A DNA stretch of 5,921 bases from an uncultured Ruminococcus sp. (GTDB lineage: Bacteria; Bacillota_A; Clostridia; Oscillospirales; Ruminococcaceae): contig CACZPE010000266.1 in the NCBI GenBank assembly GCA_902782875.1, positions 1 through 5,921 on the forward strand, given 5' to 3'. Shown here one piece after another: positions 4,056 through 5,921 of this stretch. The notes beneath the pieces were generated by a model. The model saw only the letters and a program-made list of their open reading frames with translations, had not been told where the DNA came from and made no database searches. The position numbers and the translations under genes were made by a program. Every line of letters starts with the position of its first letter. Within the stretch, counting starts at the first letter, position 1.

Positions 4056-5861
4056 TCATCTTTTTCCCGAGTTCTCGGCATAGCAGTAAAGCAGGTGAAG
4101 AGCTTCCTCTCTTGTGAGTATATGCCCTGCATCAAAATCCTCGCCCACAGCACCGAGAGCATATGCCACAGCAATGGTGCCGTAGTCCTTGTCAGCGCTG
4201 GTTATGCCGCTTACGGGGACGGAGTATATTCCCTTGAGCTTTGCGGCCTCATCCATACCTGCCGCACTTACAAAGCCTCTTGCGGCATCAAGCGAGTTCA
4301 CGGTGGATGTGTCGCTCTTGCCCGTGCCCTTTGCGGTATACACGATAGGTGTCCAGTTATCCACCTTTTCGAGCATATCGCTGAACTCGTCCTGAGTTAT
4401 GTTTTTCTGCGGCTCCAGCTTGTCGCTGCCGGTGATATCCACGCCGTAGGTATAGAGCGCTATTATCTCGTCCTTATAGGGCGAGTTTTCTATATCGGTA
4501 TACGGGCACTTTAAATCCTTGTTCTCGGGCTTGCCGTCATAGCCGCAGAGCTCACCTGTTACCGCATTTATGTACCATCCGTCCATAGAGTAGGTAAGGT
4601 ACAGGTGCGAATTGCCCTTGAGGTCCTCAAAGCCGTCATATGCAAGCTTGAGATCCTTCTGCTCGAGAAGTCTTTCAACTGCCCTGTCGGCTGTGATTAT
4701 CCTGCCGTCGCCGAAATCCACGTTCTCCGTGTAGGTATAGCTGAAGTTGGTTATCTCATTGCTGCCGTTCACGGTGACATACAGATTGTCGTCGTTTACG
4801 ACTATATTGTTCTCATAGCGCCTGTATGTCAGATATCTTGAGCCTTCCTCATCCTTAGGCTCAAAGTTGCCCTTTGCAGGCTTGAACTTTGACGCATTGT
4901 CCCCGAGGTAATACTTCACAGCCTCGTCAGCCAGAGCATTTGCCTTGTTCATGTCGGGAGTGCCGTAATCGCTGTCCTGATCATAGCGGTAGAAGGAATA
5001 TATCTTTCCTGTTACCGCATCAGCCGTTACGGAGCAGTACTTGTATTCGTTGTCGGTATTTATCGTGTATGAAGCGTGTATCTCAAATCTGCTCTTGTCC
5101 TCATAGGAGCGTGATACCGAAAAGCTCTCGGTATGATAGCGCGCGGTGATTTTCAAATACGGATCGGCTTCGACCATCTTTCTGAACTGATCGGAGGTGA
5201 GCTTGCCCTTGAGTGAATCTGCTTCCTCCTGCTCCTCGTCGGAAAGCTCATAGCCGCCGTCATCTCCGCCTCCCATGCCGTATCCCTTGGCGGATTCGGC
5301 TGCGCTCATATTATAGTAGGTATCGGTGTTCATGTATTTCTTAAGATCATCCTTGAGTGCGCTCTTCTCTCCTGTGAACGCATCGTATATCGGACTATCC
5401 TCGGTATGGTATACAGGCACAGCCGTCTTCTTGCCGCTCTTGTCGGATACTATCTGGTAGCAGGGCAAAGCCTTTATCTCATCGGCATATATTTTCTTTA
5501 TATCCTGCTGGGACAGTGCCTTTGACGGGTCTGTGAACACAGCATCACCGTACCACGTGCTGTAAAAGCTCTCCAGCTCGCCAGTGTACTTGTTGAACAC
5601 CACTGCAATATCATTGACCGCTACAGGTACATCGCGGCACTCGCGGACAAAAGACACCGTCACTGTATCTGATGACAGATAGTTTTCTATCTTGTCAAGG
5701 CGGTATCTGCCCGCAGCCTCGGGCAGTATCCTGTTTACCATGCGTTTTGCCATTGCTTCGAGCTGTGCGTCGGTATAGGGGGATATGCCCGCGCGCGAAT
5801 TACTGTTATATTTGTATATATAGCATGATACTATCATACCGTTGCAGACGGATACACTCAC
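4056..5861 (-). CDS. YcdB/YcdC-like protein with C-terminal SLH-like repeats, 5' end uncertain
   Basis: This is a predicted extracellular, wall-associated protein; its biochemical role is unknown. The 601 residues from GTG at 5861 contain two related PepSY-like beta/alpha units of the YcdB/YcdC type. One ends in VVFNKYTGELESFY (87-100). The other spans about 235-376, with VTADAVTGKIYSFYRYDQ (278-295) followed by a helix (MNKANALADEAVKYYLGD). A further WYINAVTGELCGYDGK (429-444) repeats the same strand-turn motif. An acidic, glycine-rich insert (AKGYGMGGGDDGGYELSDEE, 191-210) separates the units. From about 453, YTDIENSPYKDEIIALYTYG with ITQDEFSDML is SLH-like, and YGTIAVAYALGAVGEDFDAG with LTREEALHLL (560-591) looks like a second degenerate SLH repeat. 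SLH domains bind secondary wall polymers. No signal peptide follows the GTG or the ATG at 5837, and neither has a good ribosome site. Homologous sequence continues upstream to an in-frame TAG (5918-5916), so the true N-terminus is missing, disrupted or outside the window. Confidence 0.75.
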   Translation of the reverse strand: MSVSVCNGMIVSCYIYKYNSNSRAGISPYTDAQLEAMAKRMVNRILPEAAGRYRLDKIENYLSSDTVTVSFVRECRDVPVAVNDIAVVFNKYTGELESFYSTWYGDAVFTDPSKALSQQDIKKIYADEIKALPCYQIVSDKSGKKTAVPVYHTEDSPIYDAFTGEKSALKDDLKKYMNTDTYYNMSAAESAKGYGMGGGDDGGYELSDEEQEEADSLKGKLTSDQFRKMVEADPYLKITARYHTESFSVSRSYEDKSRFEIHASYTINTDNEYKYCSVTADAVTGKIYSFYRYDQDSDYGTPDMNKANALADEAVKYYLGDNASKFKPAKGNFEPKDEEGSRYLTYRRYENNIVVNDDNLYVTVNGSNEITNFSYTYTENVDFGDGRIITADRAVERLLEQKDLKLAYDGFEDLKGNSHLYLTYSMDGWYINAVTGELCGYDGKPENKDLKCPYTDIENSPYKDEIIALYTYGVDITGSDKLEPQKNITQDEFSDMLEKVDNWTPIVYTAKGTGKSDTSTVNSLDAARGFVSAAGMDEAAKLKGIYSVPVSGITSADKDYGTIAVAYALGAVGEDFDAGHILTREEALHLLYCYAENSGKR

Positions 5862-5921
5862 CGATGATCTGTTGTCCTTTGAGTTCCAGTAAAGATCATA
5901 GGTCTTTTTTCCGCTCTATTC
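5862..5921 (-). other. upstream continuation of the YcdB-like frame, interrupted by TAG
   Basis: In the same frame as the downstream gene, 5915-5862 encodes SGKKTYDLYWNSKDNRSS, which runs straight into VSVSVCNGMIVSCYIYKY. This aligns by eye with the internal unit RFEIHASYTINTDNEYKY...VTADAVTGKIYSFYRY of the same protein, so it looks like the first strands of a YcdB-like unit rather than a leader. A TAG at 5918-5916, preceded by a Glu codon at the window edge, stops the frame. A run of six A residues at 5909-5904 is a possible frameshift site. No start codon with a ribosome site lies between the TAG and 5861. Confidence 0.5.

Noticed and set aside
3639..4174. Several overlapping minus-strand frames opposite the membrane-protein gene
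   Set aside because: They are Cys/His-rich shadows of the membrane protein and of the YcdB-like gene end, with no ribosome sites.
4029..4514. Plus-strand 161-codon frame opposite the YcdB/SLH gene
   Set aside because: It begins inside the terminator hairpin and has shadow composition.
1..5921. CRISPR array, insertion sequence or tRNA genes
   Set aside because: No regularly spaced direct repeats, transposase-like frame with terminal inverted repeats, or cloverleaf with a TTCGANNC motif was seen on either strand.

Overview
The window looks like chromosomal DNA of an anaerobic, moderate-GC Gram-positive bacterium of the Clostridia, most plausibly Ruminococcus or a close relative. The reasons are strong GGAGG-type Shine-Dalgarno sites, sigma-A-type promoters, frequent ATA isoleucine codons, a PaaK-ACT pair of the kind found in anaerobic fermenters, and a YcdB/YcdC-type surface protein with S-layer-homology-like repeats. 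The genus is inferred by eye; no database was consulted. All five complete reading frames end in TGA.

Layout, left to right. (1) 1-1441, minus strand: a phenylacetate-CoA ligase gene (paaK) translationally coupled (TGATG overlap) to a small ACT-domain gene that runs off the left edge. (2) 1442-1897: a 456-base intergenic region. Besides the paaK promoter and the upp promoter, it holds a self-contained leftward transcription unit with a near-consensus extended -10 promoter, about 230 nt of transcript and an intrinsic-type hairpin with a U run. The predicted RNA has a bulged end-to-end closing stem. This is the best candidate in the window for something undescribed: a structured small RNA, possibly a divergent 6S RNA or an unnamed family. 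(3) 1898-2524, plus strand: upp, uracil phosphoribosyltransferase, apparently transcribed alone. (4) 2536-3105, minus strand: a TetR/AcrR-family regulator convergent with upp. Its real start lies 25 codons inside the longest open frame. (5) 3265-3981, plus strand: an unrecognised multi-pass membrane protein divergent from the regulator. The two promoters overlap at their -10 boxes and are flanked by an inverted repeat, so the membrane protein is the obvious candidate target of the regulator. (6) 4056-5861 and beyond, minus strand: a large YcdB/YcdC-like protein with a C-terminal SLH-like region, followed by a strong terminator. Domain-like coding sequence continues upstream of the first usable start codon until an in-frame TAG close to the right edge, so this gene is either 5'-disrupted or starts in an unusual place.

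The genes do not form one pathway. paaK-ACT belongs to aryl-acid/aryl-CoA metabolism, upp to pyrimidine salvage, the TetR/membrane-protein pair looks like a stress- or drug-responsive module, and the YcdB/SLH protein belongs to the cell surface.
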